Shown: one piece after another, positions 55,185 through 64,000 of the stretch
Layout: every line of letters begins with the position of its first letter
How positions within the stretch are numbered: position 1 is the first letter of the stretch
Source: Nocardia tengchongensis
GTDB taxonomy: Bacteria > Actinomycetota > Actinomycetes > Mycobacteriales > Mycobacteriaceae
Direction of reading: 5' to 3'
Assembly (NCBI RefSeq): GCF_018362975.1
Contig: NZ_CP074371.1
Span: 1,860,001 to 1,924,000, forward strand
DNA: 64,000 nt
The notes under the pieces: model-generated
What the model was told of the DNA's origin: nothing
Database searches by the model: none
Seen by the model: the letters and a program-made list of their open reading frames with translations, nothing else
Program-made: the position numbers and the translations under genes

Positions 55185-57500
55185 ATGGTCAACGTCGCCG
55201 ACGGATTCGGGTCCAGCATTCTGGGGTACCCGCGGATCGGGCAACACCGCGAACTCAAGCGTGCACTCGAGTCGTATTGGCACGGCACGCTCTCTCGCGA
55301 CGAACTGCTCGCGGTCGGACGCGAGATTCAGGAGAGTCAGTATCTGGAGCTGGCCGCCACCGGGTTGACCCAGGTCCCCGGCAACACCTTCTCCTTCTAC
55401 GACCACATCCTCGACAACGCGCTGCTGTTCGGTGCGGTCCCCAAGCGGTTCGAGCCCTTCCGCGAAGGTTTGGACCCGTTGGACTTCTACTTCCTGATGG
55501 CGCGCGGCCGCCCCGACCTGCCGCCGCTCGAGCTGGTCAAGCTGCTGAACACGCCGTACCACTACCGCCAGCCCGAACTCGCGACCGACACCGAGTTCTC
55601 GCTGCACCCCGAAGCGCTGCTCGACGAATTCGACCGCGCCAAGGCGGTCGGCATCGAACTGCGGCCGGTGGTGCTCGGCCCGCTGTCGCTGTTGCTGCTG
55701 TCCAAGACCGGTTCCGTCCCCGGCGAGACCGAATTCGACAAGCTGGTGCTGCTCGACAAGCTGCTACCGGTGTACGAGGAGCTGTTCGAGCTGCTCGCCA
55801 AGCGCGGCGCCACCTGTGTGCAGCTCGACGAGCCCTGCTTCACCAGCGACCGCTCGCCCTCCACCATGGAGCTGTTCGAGAAGACCTACCAGCGCCTGTC
55901 CAAGGCCCCGCTGCGCCCGCGCATCCTGGTCACCGGCCCCTACGGCGACTTCGGTGAGGCCGTCGAGATCCTGTGCCGCACCGCGGTCGAGGCCATCGGC
56001 CTGGACCTGGCCAGCCACCGCGTCCGGCCCGAGGACCTGGCCGCGATCCCCGGCATCAAGCGCAAGCGCCTCTACGCCGGCGTCATCAGCGGCACCAATG
56101 TGTGGCGTGCCGACCGGTACGTGACGCTGGAATACCTCAACGCGCTCGCCCAGGTCTGCCCCGACATGGTGGTGTCCACCGGCGCCTCGCTGCTGCACGT
56201 GCCCTACGACGTGCTGCGCGAATACGACCTCGAGGGTCCCGTCGCCGACCGCCTCGCCTTCGCCAAACAGAAGGTGCTGGAAGTGGTTTCGCTGGCCAAG
56301 GCGCTCACCGAGGGCCCGTCGGAGAAGTGGCGCAAGAAGCCGACCTCGGTGCACTTCAAGCAGAAGCACGCGGTGCGCCAGCGCGTCTACGCCGTCACCC
56401 CGCAGATGCGGGTGCGCGAACCCTACGAGATGCGAAAGCTCGCCCAGCAGGCCAGACTTCGGCTGCCGCTGGTGCCCGCCACCACGCTGGGCTCGTTCCC
56501 GCAGACCGCCACCGCCCGCCAGGCGCGCCACGACCTCGGTCAGGGCCGGCTGTCCTACGACGAGTACCGCAAGCGCATCGAAGCCGAGATCGAGGCCAGC
56601 ATCCGCCTGCAGGAGGACATCGGCCTGGACGTGCTGGTGCACGGCGAGCACGAGCGCAACGACATGATCCAGTTCTTCGCCGAACAGCTGGACGGCTTCG
56701 CCACCACCCACTACGGCTGGGTGCAGGTGTACGGATCCCGTTGCGTGCGACCGCCGATCGTGTACGGCGACGTGGCCCGCCCCGAAGCCATGTCGGTGTC
56801 CTGGACCGCGTACGCGCAGTCGCTCACCGACAAGCCGGTCAAGGGCATGGTCACCGGCCCGGTCACCATGCTGGCCCGCTCCTTCGTGCGCCAGGACCAG
56901 CCGCTCTACGAGACCGCCGACCAGGTGGCGCTGGCCATCCGCGACGAGGTCGCGGATCTGGAGAAGGCGGGCATCGCCATCATCCAGGTGGACGAGCCGT
57001 CGATCCGCGAGCTGCTCCCGCTGCGCAAGAAGGGGCAGGCCGAGTACCTGCGCTGGGCGGTCGGCGCGTTCCGGCTGGCCACCTCGGGCATCAAGCCCGA
57101 GACCCAGATCCACACGCACATCGGCTATTCCAGCCGCGGTGACGTGGTGGCGGCCATCGAGGAACTCGACGCCGACGTCACCGCCATCGTCGCCACCCGC
57201 TCCATCGAATGGGTGCTGGAGGCGCTGAAGGAGGACTGCGCCGAGGGGCGCGGCCTCACCCACGGCGTCGGCCCGGGTGTGTACGAGTCGCGCTCCGCGC
57301 GCATCCCGGACATCGACGAGCTGGACGAATTGCTCACCGCCGCAGCCGAAGCCGTCACCCCGGAACGCCTGTGGGCCAACCCGGACGGCGGTCTGAAGAC
57401 CCGCCACCACTGGCAGCTGGACCCGTCGCTGCGCAACCTGGTCGCCGCGGCCCGCCGCGTCCGCCGGCGCGCGGAGGCGGCCGCGGGCGAAACCGCCTGA
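55185..57500 (+). CDS. metE: MetE-family methionine synthase lacking canonical zinc ligands
   Basis: Full-length homologue (771 aa) of cobalamin-independent methionine synthase, which moves a methyl group from 5-methyltetrahydrofolate to homocysteine. Two barrels are visible: N-terminal half from SILGYPRIGQHRELKRALES, C-terminal half from ATTLGSFPQTATARQARHDL. Homocysteine and folate residues are kept (LGSFPQT, HGEHERNDM, VYGSRCVRPP, QVDEPSIRE). However, the catalytic zinc site is altered: His645 remains (HTHIGYS), but the Cys two residues on is Gly647, the Glu in the next strand is Val669 (AIVATRS for IETSRS), and the last Cys is Gly735 (NPDGGLKTR for NPDCGLKTR). Standard catalysis is therefore doubtful. 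ATG 55185 after GGAAGGAG. Confidence 0.85.
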   Translation: MVNVADGFGSSILGYPRIGQHRELKRALESYWHGTLSRDELLAVGREIQESQYLELAATGLTQVPGNTFSFYDHILDNALLFGAVPKRFEPFREGLDPLDFYFLMARGRPDLPPLELVKLLNTPYHYRQPELATDTEFSLHPEALLDEFDRAKAVGIELRPVVLGPLSLLLLSKTGSVPGETEFDKLVLLDKLLPVYEELFELLAKRGATCVQLDEPCFTSDRSPSTMELFEKTYQRLSKAPLRPRILVTGPYGDFGEAVEILCRTAVEAIGLDLASHRVRPEDLAAIPGIKRKRLYAGVISGTNVWRADRYVTLEYLNALAQVCPDMVVSTGASLLHVPYDVLREYDLEGPVADRLAFAKQKVLEVVSLAKALTEGPSEKWRKKPTSVHFKQKHAVRQRVYAVTPQMRVREPYEMRKLAQQARLRLPLVPATTLGSFPQTATARQARHDLGQGRLSYDEYRKRIEAEIEASIRLQEDIGLDVLVHGEHERNDMIQFFAEQLDGFATTHYGWVQVYGSRCVRPPIVYGDVARPEAMSVSWTAYAQSLTDKPVKGMVTGPVTMLARSFVRQDQPLYETADQVALAIRDEVADLEKAGIAIIQVDEPSIRELLPLRKKGQAEYLRWAVGAFRLATSGIKPETQIHTHIGYSSRGDVVAAIEELDADVTAIVATRSIEWVLEALKEDCAEGRGLTHGVGPGVYESRSARIPDIDELDELLTAAAEAVTPERLWANPDGGLKTRHHWQLDPSLRNLVAAARRVRRRAEAAAGETA

Positions 57501-57522
57501 GGCCGTAGCGCTCTCACCCCGG

Positions 57523-57560
57523 AACCCCGGTTCGATCCGCCGATCGGACCGGGGTTTTTC
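57523..57560 (+). terminator. Rho-independent terminator of metE
   Basis: AACCCCGGT (57523-57531) pairs with ACCGGGGTT (57548-57556), extended inside by CGATC/GATCG, and is followed by TTTTTC. It begins 22 bases after the stop. Confidence 0.9.
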
Positions 57561-57635
57561 GGGTCCGGTGTCACGAATCGGTCATGAACCGGCGATTACC
57601 TTGTGGCCATCGATCGTCGAAACGAGGGAGTGAGC

Positions 57636-57761
57636 ATGGATCCGACGGGCAAGGGTGATCAGCCGGTGGACGATCCCGAAACGAGCAAGCAGCACAACGC
57701 CTCGTACGACCAGAAGGGCGATCAGGTGCCGCCGGACCAGCAGTGGAAGCCGGGCAGCTGA
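57636..57761 (+). CDS. 41-aa hydrophilic peptide
   Basis: Short ORF with a good start (ATG 57636, GAGGGAG five bases upstream). The product is very polar and probably disordered: MDPTGKGDQPVDDPETSKQH, then NASYDQKGDQVPPDQQWKPG. No cysteines or hydrophobic stretch. It ends 44 bp before the WYL regulator. Function unknown; the ribosome site and position between a terminator and a gene support it being real. Confidence 0.5.
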   Translation: MDPTGKGDQPVDDPETSKQHNASYDQKGDQVPPDQQWKPGS

Positions 57762-57805
57762 ATCGCGGAGCCGGAATTGTCGGTGGGGGTCGCTACGGTG
57801 TGGGC

Positions 57806-58510
57806 GTGAACCGCACCGACCGGCTCTACGCGATCGTCGAGGAGTTGCGGGCGGTGTCGCCGCGCCTGCGCACCGCACGGGAGCTGGCCGCGCGCCACGG
57901 GGTCAGCGTGCGCACGGTCGAGCGGGATATCAGCGCACTCCAGCAGTCGGGGGTGCCCATCTACGCCGATGTGGGGCGGCGAGGCGGGTACGCGCTGGAG
58001 AAGAGCATGTCGTTGCCGCCGTTGAACTTCACCGCGGCCGAGGCGGTGGCGCTCGCGGTGGCGGTGGCCCGGGCCGACGGCGGGCCGTTCGCCGCCGCCG
58101 GGCAGAGCGCGCTGCGCAAGATCCTGGCGGCCATGTCGCGCCAGAACGCCGACGCCGCACGGCAATTGGCGCAGCGGGTGCGCTTGCTGGAGGGGCCGGA
58201 GGAGGTCGCGCCGATGCCGGTGCCGCCGGAGGTGGAGCTGGCCGTGGTGGCGAGGCGGGTGCTGCGCATCGAATACCTGGACCGGGCGGGCGTGCTCAGC
58301 GAGCGCGAGGTGGAACCGGTGGCCCTGCTGCACGGCAGTAAAGGCTGGTATCTGCTGGCCTGGTGCCTGCTGCGGGACGAGCCGCGCAATTTCCGGCTCG
58401 ATCGGATGAAGGGGATCGTGCTGACCGAGCGGATCGGGCCGGAACGCTCCATCGAGATGTGCAGCCCCGAGGAGCCGGTGCACGAGGTGCGGATGATTTC
58501 TCTCGGATAA
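57806..58510 (+). CDS. WYL-domain transcriptional regulator (YafY-like)
   Basis: 234 aa: N-terminal winged HTH of DeoR type (RLYAIVEELRAVSPRLRTAR, HGVSVRTVERDISALQQSGV) and a C-terminal WYL domain (LRIEYLDRAGVLSEREVEPV, GSKGWYLLAWCLLRDEPRNF, RLDRMKGIVLTE). GTG 57806. It is followed after 79 bp by a VOC protein gene on the same strand, a common pairing for YafY-type regulators. Confidence 0.87.
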   Translation: MNRTDRLYAIVEELRAVSPRLRTARELAARHGVSVRTVERDISALQQSGVPIYADVGRRGGYALEKSMSLPPLNFTAAEAVALAVAVARADGGPFAAAGQSALRKILAAMSRQNADAARQLAQRVRLLEGPEEVAPMPVPPEVELAVVARRVLRIEYLDRAGVLSEREVEPVALLHGSKGWYLLAWCLLRDEPRNFRLDRMKGIVLTERIGPERSIEMCSPEEPVHEVRMISLG

Positions 58511-58589
58511 ACACCGACAGGGGGTTGTCGCCGGGCGGCGAGATCGTGGTGGGGCAAGGGAATCCACCACGACCTCACGGGAGGCAGCA

Positions 58590-58970
58590 ATGACCACTCC
58601 ACCCTTCGACACCGTCGCCTGGTTCCAGATCGGCAGCGACCAGCCCGATTCGGTGAAGGCGTTCTACCGGGAACTGTTCGGCTGGAACTTCGCCGCCGAC
58701 CCCGACGAGGATGGCGGCTACGACCTGATCACCTACCCCGGCAACGAGATGCCGGCGGGCGGTGTCGCCCATGTCGGCGATGCCTCGGACAACCACGCCA
58801 TCTTCTACGTCCTGGTCCAGGACGTTCCCGCGGTGCTGTCCGCGGCGGAGCGGCAGGGCGGCAAGGTGGATCAGCAGCCCGTCACCGCCAAGAACGGACT
58901 GGTCTTCGCGAAGATCCTCGACACCTCGGGCAATGCCTTCGGCGTCTTCAGCCCGCCGCCCGCGAACTGA
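58590..58970 (+). CDS. VOC-family (glyoxalase-like) protein
   Basis: 126-aa single-domain vicinal-oxygen-chelate protein: TVAWFQIGSDQPDSVKAFYR, ELFGWNFAADPDEDGGYDLI, FYVLVQDVPAVLSAAERQGG, ILDTSGNAFGVFSP. One VOC module, so it is presumably a homodimer. It may be an antibiotic-binding or detoxification protein; substrate unknown. ATG 58590 with GGAGG six bases upstream. Confidence 0.85.
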   Translation: MTTPPFDTVAWFQIGSDQPDSVKAFYRELFGWNFAADPDEDGGYDLITYPGNEMPAGGVAHVGDASDNHAIFYVLVQDVPAVLSAAERQGGKVDQQPVTAKNGLVFAKILDTSGNAFGVFSPPPAN

Positions 58971-59044
58971 TCAGCGCGGGGTAGTGGGGACCGGTGGCGA
59001 TTGCCGCCGGTTCCACCACTGCCGCACGGGTTCTCGCGTCACGG

Positions 59045-60097
59045 TCACATGGTGGCGATGTCGATGACGAAGCGGTAGCGCACATCCGAGGCGATCACGC
59101 GCTCGTAGGCGTCGTCGATGCGGTCGGCGGAGATCACCTCGATCTCCGCGCCGATGCCGTGCTCGGCGCAGAAGTCCAGCATCTCCTGGGTCTGCGCGAT
59201 GCCGCCGATCATGGAGCCCGACAGCGAACGCCGGAAACCGGCGAGCGCGGAAGCCCGCACCGAGTACGGCTGATCGGGCAGGCCCAGGGCCACCAGGCTG
59301 CCGTCCAGGCGCAGCAGCTTGAGGTAGTTCTCGATGGGCAGATCGGCGGAGACGGTGTTGATGATGAGGTCGAAGTGCCCGCGCAGCTTCTTGAAGGTGT
59401 CGCGGTCTCCGGTGGCGTAATAGTGGTGTGCGCCGAAGCGGCGGCCGTCCTCCTCCTTGGACAGCGAGTGGCTGAGCACGGTCACCTCGGCGCCCATGGC
59501 CGCGGCGATCTTCACGCCGACGTGCCCGAGTCCGCCCATGCCGATGATCGCGACCCGCTTGCCGGGCCCGGCGTTCCAGTGCCGCAGCGGCGAGAACAGG
59601 GTGATGCCCGCGCACAGCAGCGGCGCGGCCACATCCAGTCCGATGCCCTCGGGGATCGCCAGTACGAAGCTCTCGGTGACCACGATCTGCGTGGAGTAGC
59701 CGCCGAGGGTGCGCCCGCCGGCCTGCAGCTCGGCGGGGACGGGGGAGTTGTAGGTCCAGGTCGCGCCGTTCTGGCAGTACTGCTGTTCCCCGGCGACGCA
59801 GGGTTCGCAGCGCCCGCACGAGTCGACCAGGCAGCCGACGCCGACCCGGTCGCCGACCTTGTGCCGGGTCACCTCGGAGCCGACCGCGGCGACCAGGCCG
59901 GCGATCTCGTGGCCGGGCACGCACGGGTAGGCGGTCCCGTGCCATTCGTCGCGGGCGGTGTGGATGTCGGAGTGGCAGATGCCCGCGTACTTCACGTCGA
60001 TCAGCACGTCGTGGGGGCCGAGTTCGCGGCGCTCGATGGCGACCTTCTCGAAAGACCCGTCCGGGGCGTTGACGGCATAAGCGGTGGCGGTGGTCAT
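59045..60097 (-). CDS. adhC: NADP-dependent zinc alcohol dehydrogenase AdhC-like
   Basis: Medium-chain zinc alcohol dehydrogenase of the cinnamyl/YahK-like group, similar to M. tuberculosis AdhC (Rv3045). 350 aa. Catalytic zinc: Cys in [15 protein letters not shown], His-Glu in [10 protein letters not shown] and a later Cys ([12 protein letters not shown]). Structural zinc: Cys set in [19 protein letters not shown]. Coenzyme fold [20 protein letters not shown]. Reduces or oxidises aldehydes/alcohols with NADP(H). Monocistronic; ATG 60097. Confidence 0.9.
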   Translation of the reverse strand: MTTATAYAVNAPDGSFEKVAIERRELGPHDVLIDVKYAGICHSDIHTARDEWHGTAYPCVPGHEIAGLVAAVGSEVTRHKVGDRVGVGCLVDSCGRCEPCVAGEQQYCQNGATWTYNSPVPAELQAGGRTLGGYSTQIVVTESFVLAIPEGIGLDVAAPLLCAGITLFSPLRHWNAGPGKRVAIIGMGGLGHVGVKIAAAMGAEVTVLSHSLSKEEDGRRFGAHHYYATGDRDTFKKLRGHFDLIINTVSADLPIENYLKLLRLDGSLVALGLPDQPYSVRASALAGFRRSLSGSMIGGIAQTQEMLDFCAEHGIGAEIEVISADRIDDAYERVIASDVRYRFVIDIATM

Positions 60098-60227
60098 GAG
60101 TCATGCCTACTCCGGCCCGACTTGGAGCTCAAACCCATTCGCCCGATTTCTCGCCCGGGGTGTGGTGTAGCGGACACGCCCGGCGCGGCATGCCGTGCGC
60201 CCGCCGAACGGTCGGCATGCTGGCGGA

Positions 60228-60965
60228 ATGGCGATCCTGCTGTCCCTGTTGTCGATGTGCTCGACCCTGGTGGGCGGGCTGCTGGCGGTGCACATCGGCG
60301 AGCGCAAGCGGCTGGTGCTCGGTCTGGCCGCGGGCGTCATGCTCGGCGTGGTGGCGTTCGATCTGATGCCGGAGGCGCTGAAGCTGGACGACAGTGAGGT
60401 GCTCGGCGTGCCGGTGCCGCTGCTGGCCGCGGTGGTCGGGTTCTTCACCGTGCACGTGATCGAGCGTTCGATGGCGATCCACACCGGCTACGAGGACGAA
60501 TTCGTCGCGCACCAGCACAATCACGATTTCAGTTCGCTGGGGCTGCTGGCCGCGGGCGGTCTGGTTTTCCACAGCACCCTCGACGGCTTGAGCATCGGCT
60601 TCGGTTTCCAGGCGGGCGTGGCGACCGGCGCGGCGGTGGCGATCGCGGTCATCTGCCACGATTTCGCCGACGGTTTCAACACTTTCACCCTGACCACGCT
60701 GTACGGCAATGCGCGCAAGCGCGCTCTGGTCATGCTCGGCCTGGATGCGGTGGCCCCGGTGGTGGGCGCGGTGATCGGTACCGTGGTCAAGGTTCCATCG
60801 GGACTGGTCGGACTGTTCTTGGGCTATTTCGCGGGCTTCCTGCTGTATCTCGCCACGGCCGATATCCTGCCCGAGGCACACGCGGGCAAACCCGCGCGCG
60901 GACCGCTCTTCTGCACACTGGCAGGGGTGCTGTTCATGTTGGGTGTTGCGGCACTGAGTCATTGA
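60228..60965 (+). CDS. ZIP-family metal transporter
   Basis: 245-aa membrane transporter with about eight segments. Metal-site helices: GGLVFHSTLDGLSIGFGFQA (TM4-like) and VICHDFADGFNTFTLTTLYG (TM5-like), with His/Asp/Asn ligands. A His-containing loop (FVAHQHNHDFSS) precedes TM4. Probably moves zinc or another divalent metal. ATG 60228. Diverges from adhC. Confidence 0.85.
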   Translation: MAILLSLLSMCSTLVGGLLAVHIGERKRLVLGLAAGVMLGVVAFDLMPEALKLDDSEVLGVPVPLLAAVVGFFTVHVIERSMAIHTGYEDEFVAHQHNHDFSSLGLLAAGGLVFHSTLDGLSIGFGFQAGVATGAAVAIAVICHDFADGFNTFTLTTLYGNARKRALVMLGLDAVAPVVGAVIGTVVKVPSGLVGLFLGYFAGFLLYLATADILPEAHAGKPARGPLFCTLAGVLFMLGVAALSH

Positions 60966-61050
60966 ATACCCACTGGGCCGGGGAAATGCTGGTACACCGG
61001 TAGAGAGACAACTGCTCGAGCCGGCGGGTGAACCGCAATCGGGAGGGTCC

Positions 61051-62163
61051 GTGAACAGCGACAGACGCGGTGGCGGCGGACGTGTGCTCGCGCTGTTCGT
61101 CGTGGTCGTGCTCGGCATCACCGGATTCCTCGGCTACCGCGGCGAACTGCCCCGCTGGCCCTTCGGCGACCACTACACCACCGCCGGCCTGATCGGCCCG
61201 TCGCTGCCGCCGCTCGACCCCGCCCTGGTGTCGCGGGTCGCCGAACCGGCGCTGGTGAACATCACCGCCGGCATCCGCCCCTACGGGATGGGCGCGGCCG
61301 GATCCGGCATCGTGCTGAGCGCCCAGGGCGAGGTGCTCACCAGCCACCACGTCATCAAAGGCGCTGACACCGTGACGGTTTCCGATGTCGGCACCGGCGC
61401 CGTCTACACCGCCACGGTCGCCGGCTACGACTCGATGGCCGATATCGCGCTGCTGGATCTGCAGGGCGCGGACGGTCTGCCGGTCGCCCGGATCGGCAGC
61501 TCCGCCCCGCTGCACGTGGGCGACGACGTGCTGGCCATCGGCAATGCCGGCGGCACCGGGTCACCGACCGCGGTGCGCGGGCCCATCACCAATCTGGATT
61601 CGGCCATCGTGGCCCGCAATGCCGCCGACCTGACCCGGAAGTCGTTGCGCGGCATGATCGAGGTCGCGGCCGCAGTGGCCGCCGGGCAGTCCGGCGGCGC
61701 GCTGGTGGACCGCTACGGCTCGGTGATCGGCGTGGTCACCGCCGCCTCGGGCGATGCGCAGAAGACCCTGGGCAAGGGCCCCAACGGGTATGCGGTGCCG
61801 ATCGACACCGCCATGGGCGTGGTCCGCCAGATCCGTTCCGGCACACCGACCGACACCGTGCACATCGGGCCCACCGCCACCCTCGGCATCCTGACCTCCG
61901 ACGCGCAGCCCGCCGCGCAGTCGGCGGTACCGGCCGGCGCGCGCATCGACGTCGCCATCTACGGACTGCCCGCCTACGAGGCCGGACTCGCCGACGGCGA
62001 GATCATCACCGCCCTCGACGACCGCCCCATCACCGGCTCACAAATGCTGAAAGCCGCACTCAACGCCCATAGACCCGACGATGTGGTGCGGCTCGAACTC
62101 AGCGATCCGGGTGGTGCGCGCCGGACGGTCAGCGTGACGCTCACCGTCGGCCCGCCCAACTAG
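61051..62163 (+). CDS. Membrane-anchored HtrA-like serine protease with PDZ domain
   Basis: 370 aa. N-terminal membrane anchor (VLALFVVVVLGITGFLGY), chymotrypsin-like domain with triad His100 (TSHHVIKGAD), Asp131 (DSMADIALLDL) and Ser214 (AAGQSGGALVD), then a PDZ domain (about 280-368; GLPAYEAGLADGEIITALDD, DDVVRLELSDPGG). Extracytoplasmic protein quality control is the probable role. GTG 61051 after GGGAGGG. It ends one base from the convergent VKOR gene. Confidence 0.88.
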   Translation: MNSDRRGGGGRVLALFVVVVLGITGFLGYRGELPRWPFGDHYTTAGLIGPSLPPLDPALVSRVAEPALVNITAGIRPYGMGAAGSGIVLSAQGEVLTSHHVIKGADTVTVSDVGTGAVYTATVAGYDSMADIALLDLQGADGLPVARIGSSAPLHVGDDVLAIGNAGGTGSPTAVRGPITNLDSAIVARNAADLTRKSLRGMIEVAAAVAAGQSGGALVDRYGSVIGVVTAASGDAQKTLGKGPNGYAVPIDTAMGVVRQIRSGTPTDTVHIGPTATLGILTSDAQPAAQSAVPAGARIDVAIYGLPAYEAGLADGEIITALDDRPITGSQMLKAALNAHRPDDVVRLELSDPGGARRTVSVTLTVGPPN

Positions 62164-62164
62164 G

Positions 62165-62731
62165 TCAGAACTTGTCGTTCCAGTACGACTGGAACTGGAT
62201 GTAGACGATCAGGATGATCACCGCGTAGGCGATGGCGACCAGCGTCCACCGCCACTCCGCGACGATCTGCGCGACGCCGCGCGAACGGCCGAACAGCAGG
62301 CCCGTCACGATTGCGAACATGGCCGGGGTCACCGCCCAGACAACCATGCACCACGGGCACAAAGCGTGGATCTGGAAGGTCGCGTCCCAGACCAGCCAGC
62401 CGATGGCAGCCACACCCAGCAGCAGTCCCAGCCACATGCCGCCGAAGAACCAGCGCGGCATGGAGATTCCGCACACCAGCAGGACCCCGATGGTGACGAA
62501 GACCGAGAAGCCGACCACACCGATGATCGGATTCGGGAAACCGAACAGCGAGGCCGTCTTGTGCTGCATCACCGTCGTGCACGAGAGCGTCGCGTCGATG
62601 GTGCACATCGGCTTGTAGCCGGGCTCGGTGAGCGACTTGAATTTCTCCACCAGCAGCGTGATCGATGCCCCCCAGCCGAGCAGCGCGGCCAGCAGCAGCG
62701 GCCACGCCGATCGGGGTCCCGCCGAGATCAT
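62165..62731 (-). CDS. Vitamin K epoxide reductase family protein (VKOR)
   Basis: Quinone-linked membrane oxidase that re-oxidises a DsbA-like partner. 188 aa with about five hydrophobic helices. Redox centres: loop pair MCTIDATLSC and the active-site CPWC (HALCPWCMVVW). It directly follows the DsbA-like gene (TGATG overlap), the same pair and order as Rv2969c-Rv2968c in M. tuberculosis. ATG 62731; GTG 62734 is possible. Confidence 0.9.
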   Translation of the reverse strand: MISAGPRSAWPLLLAALLGWGASITLLVEKFKSLTEPGYKPMCTIDATLSCTTVMQHKTASLFGFPNPIIGVVGFSVFVTIGVLLVCGISMPRWFFGGMWLGLLLGVAAIGWLVWDATFQIHALCPWCMVVWAVTPAMFAIVTGLLFGRSRGVAQIVAEWRWTLVAIAYAVIILIVYIQFQSYWNDKF

Positions 62732-63536
62732 CACTTGCTCGCGTTCTCGATCACCGAGGTCATGCCGCCCGCGGACATGAGCGCCTGGGCGTCGGTCACC
62801 TGGGTGCCGTTCACGTAGACGGTCGGGGTGGACTTCACGCCGGTGGCGAACACCTTGTCGGTCTGGGTCTTCACCCAGGTGGTGTACTTGCCGTCCTTGA
62901 TGGCCTGGGCCACGGCCGGATCGGTGTACCCGGCGTCCTCGGCGATCTTGATCAGCTGGTCGTCGGTCATGCCGTTGCCGCCCTCCTTGGGCTGCTTCTC
63001 GTACATGGCGGCCAGCCAGCCCTGGAACTTCGACGGGTCGGCCTCGTACATGACGTAGGCGGCCGCGGACCCGCGGGTGGAGAACTGATTGCCGTTGGAG
63101 GCTCGGTCCAGGAAGGTGTGATGTTGTAGTCCACCACCGCCTGGCCGCTCTGGACGGCCTTCTTCAGCGCGTCGGCATTGGACTTCTCGAACATGTCGCA
63201 GGCCGGGCACTGCATGTCGGCGACCACGCGGACCGACACCTTCTGCTTGCCCGCGGGCGCGGGCGCGGCGGCGTTGTCGATCCGGATCGCGCCCTCGGGG
63301 GTGAGGTTCGGCGGCACCAGCGCGGCCTGCTCGGCATTCCAGTGGAACGTGTTCGAGCCCTCGGCGGCCTTGTCGTCGTTGTGCTTGCGCGTCGCCAAGG
63401 CGATGCCGATGCCCGCGATCAGACCGAGCAGGACGACGGCCACCGCCACTTGAATGAGGATCTTCCGATTGCGGTCGGCCTTCGCCGCCTGCGCCAGCGG
63501 GTTCCGACCCGGTTTGCTGCTCACCTCTGCGCTCAC
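62731..63536 (-). CDS. DsbA-like thiol-disulfide oxidoreductase, frame break near 63119
   Basis: Membrane-anchored oxidase introducing disulfides into exported proteins, re-oxidised by the adjacent VKOR. N-terminal anchor (ILIQVAVAVVLLGLIAGIGI), thioredoxin fold with CPAC (VADMQCPACDMFEKS) and cis-Pro loop (TGVKSTPTVYVNG). The frame breaks at about 63119: VVDYNI in one frame, TFLDRASNGNQFSTRG in another. One lost C (ATCACACC for ATCCACACC) gives YNIHTFLDRAS and a protein of about 268 aa. GTG 63536. Confidence 0.83.
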
Positions 63537-63623
63537 ACACCTTCCGTTGTCACGACACGTGCGGGCCCATTTTCACCCGAGAACCTGAGAGAAACCTGCA
63601 ACCGGGCGGACAACGGACGAGGA

Positions 63624-64000
63624 TCACGCCCGGGCGAGTCGCTTCTTCTGTTCGGCGATGTCGAAATCGGCGGCCGGCCAGTCCAGTTTCAGGCCCTGCA
63701 GGGCGTCGATGAGCAGCTCGGTGACGGCCAGGCGGGCGAACCACTTGGAATCGCAGGGCAGCACGTACCAGGGCGCGTATTCGGTGTTGGTGCGGTCCAG
63801 CACGGCCTGGTACGCCTCTTGATACTGCGGCCAGTAGGCGCGCTCGTCGATGTCGGCCGGATTGAACTTCCAGTACTTGTCGGGGCGATCCAGCCGCTGC
63901 ATGAGCCGCTTCTTCTGCTCGTCGAGGGAGACGAACATGGCGACCTTGATCACAGTGGTGCCGTCGTCGACCAGTTTGCGCTCGAACTTGTTGATCTCGT
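63624..64000 (-). CDS. Polyphosphate kinase 2 family protein (partial, C-terminal part)
   Basis: C-terminal 125 residues of a PPK2-type polyphosphate:nucleotide phosphotransferase; the gene begins beyond base 64000. Family motifs in order: EINKFERKLVDDGTTVIKVA, SLDEQKKRLMQRLDRPDKYW, KFNPADIDERAYWPQYQEAY and APWYVLPCDSKWFARLAVTE. No stop or frame problem is seen. Confidence 0.9.
   Translation of the reverse strand, partial: EINKFERKLVDDGTTVIKVAMFVSLDEQKKRLMQRLDRPDKYWKFNPADIDERAYWPQYQEAYQAVLDRTNTEYAPWYVLPCDSKWFARLAVTELLIDALQGLKLDWPAADFDIAEQKKRLARA

Overview
The window is high-GC actinobacterial DNA with a gene repertoire typical of Mycobacteriales. The KstR-controlled cholesterol side-chain genes, RamB with an icl-fadB2 pair, the VKOR/DsbA pair, an MgtA-like mannosyltransferase and a LigB-type DNA ligase all have close Mycobacterium tuberculosis counterparts. 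Nocardia or a near relative is the most likely source; this is inferred from gene content and protein similarity read by eye. No tRNA, rRNA, CRISPR array, transposase, integrase or phage gene was seen.

Layout. 1-2.3 kb: zinc importer znuABC behind a possible Zur box. 2.4-5.0 kb: a trehalose-phosphatase/GH15 fusion. 5.2-13.1 kb: kstR, a perfect KstR operator, and the divergent cholesterol operon fadE34-chsE1-chsE2-chsH2-chsH1-ltp2. 13.2-18.0 kb: a small membrane protein, a TetR regulator with a double operator, zapE, and a mannosyltransferase/UDP-sugar dehydrogenase pair. 18.3-22.5 kb: a MoxR/DUF58/DUF4129 operon. 22.5-26.1 kb: kptA, an AraC regulator, a GNAT and a CMD-family protein. 26.1-31.9 kb: urtABCDE urea importer with a terminal GntR gene. 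32.2-37.5 kb: ramB, ligB, a DUF4254 gene, a PfkB kinase and a membrane protein. 37.5-42.9 kb: a NitT/TauT-type ABC importer facing xdhC and mocA. 43.0-52.2 kb: the most unusual part, two copies of a divergent unit (STAND NB-ARC/TPR regulator plus a paralogous small protein) flanking a 2OG-Fe(II) dioxygenase and an M20 hydrolase. 52.2-57.6 kb: aceA behind a dense regulatory region, fadB2, and metE behind a structured leader. 57.6-64.0 kb: a 41-aa ORF, a WYL regulator with a VOC protein, adhC, a ZIP transporter, an HtrA-like protease, the VKOR/DsbA pair and the end of a PPK2 gene.

How the genes work together. Cholesterol side-chain oxidation (ChsE, ChsH, Ltp2) yields acetyl-CoA and propionyl-CoA. 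Isocitrate lyase, FadB2 and RamB belong to the same C2/short-chain acid metabolism. Zinc is a second theme: znuABC, a ZIP transporter, and a MetE-like protein that has lost three of its four catalytic zinc ligands. The STAND/small-protein duplicate with its two embedded enzymes is the best candidate for an undescribed system.

Caveat. Seven conserved genes (fadE34, chsH1, ugd, ligB, the M20 hydrolase, fadB2, the DsbA-like gene) each contain exactly one frame break that a one-base edit repairs. Six are losses, mostly in short G/C runs. I read these as probable sequencing or assembly indels and annotate each gene across the break.
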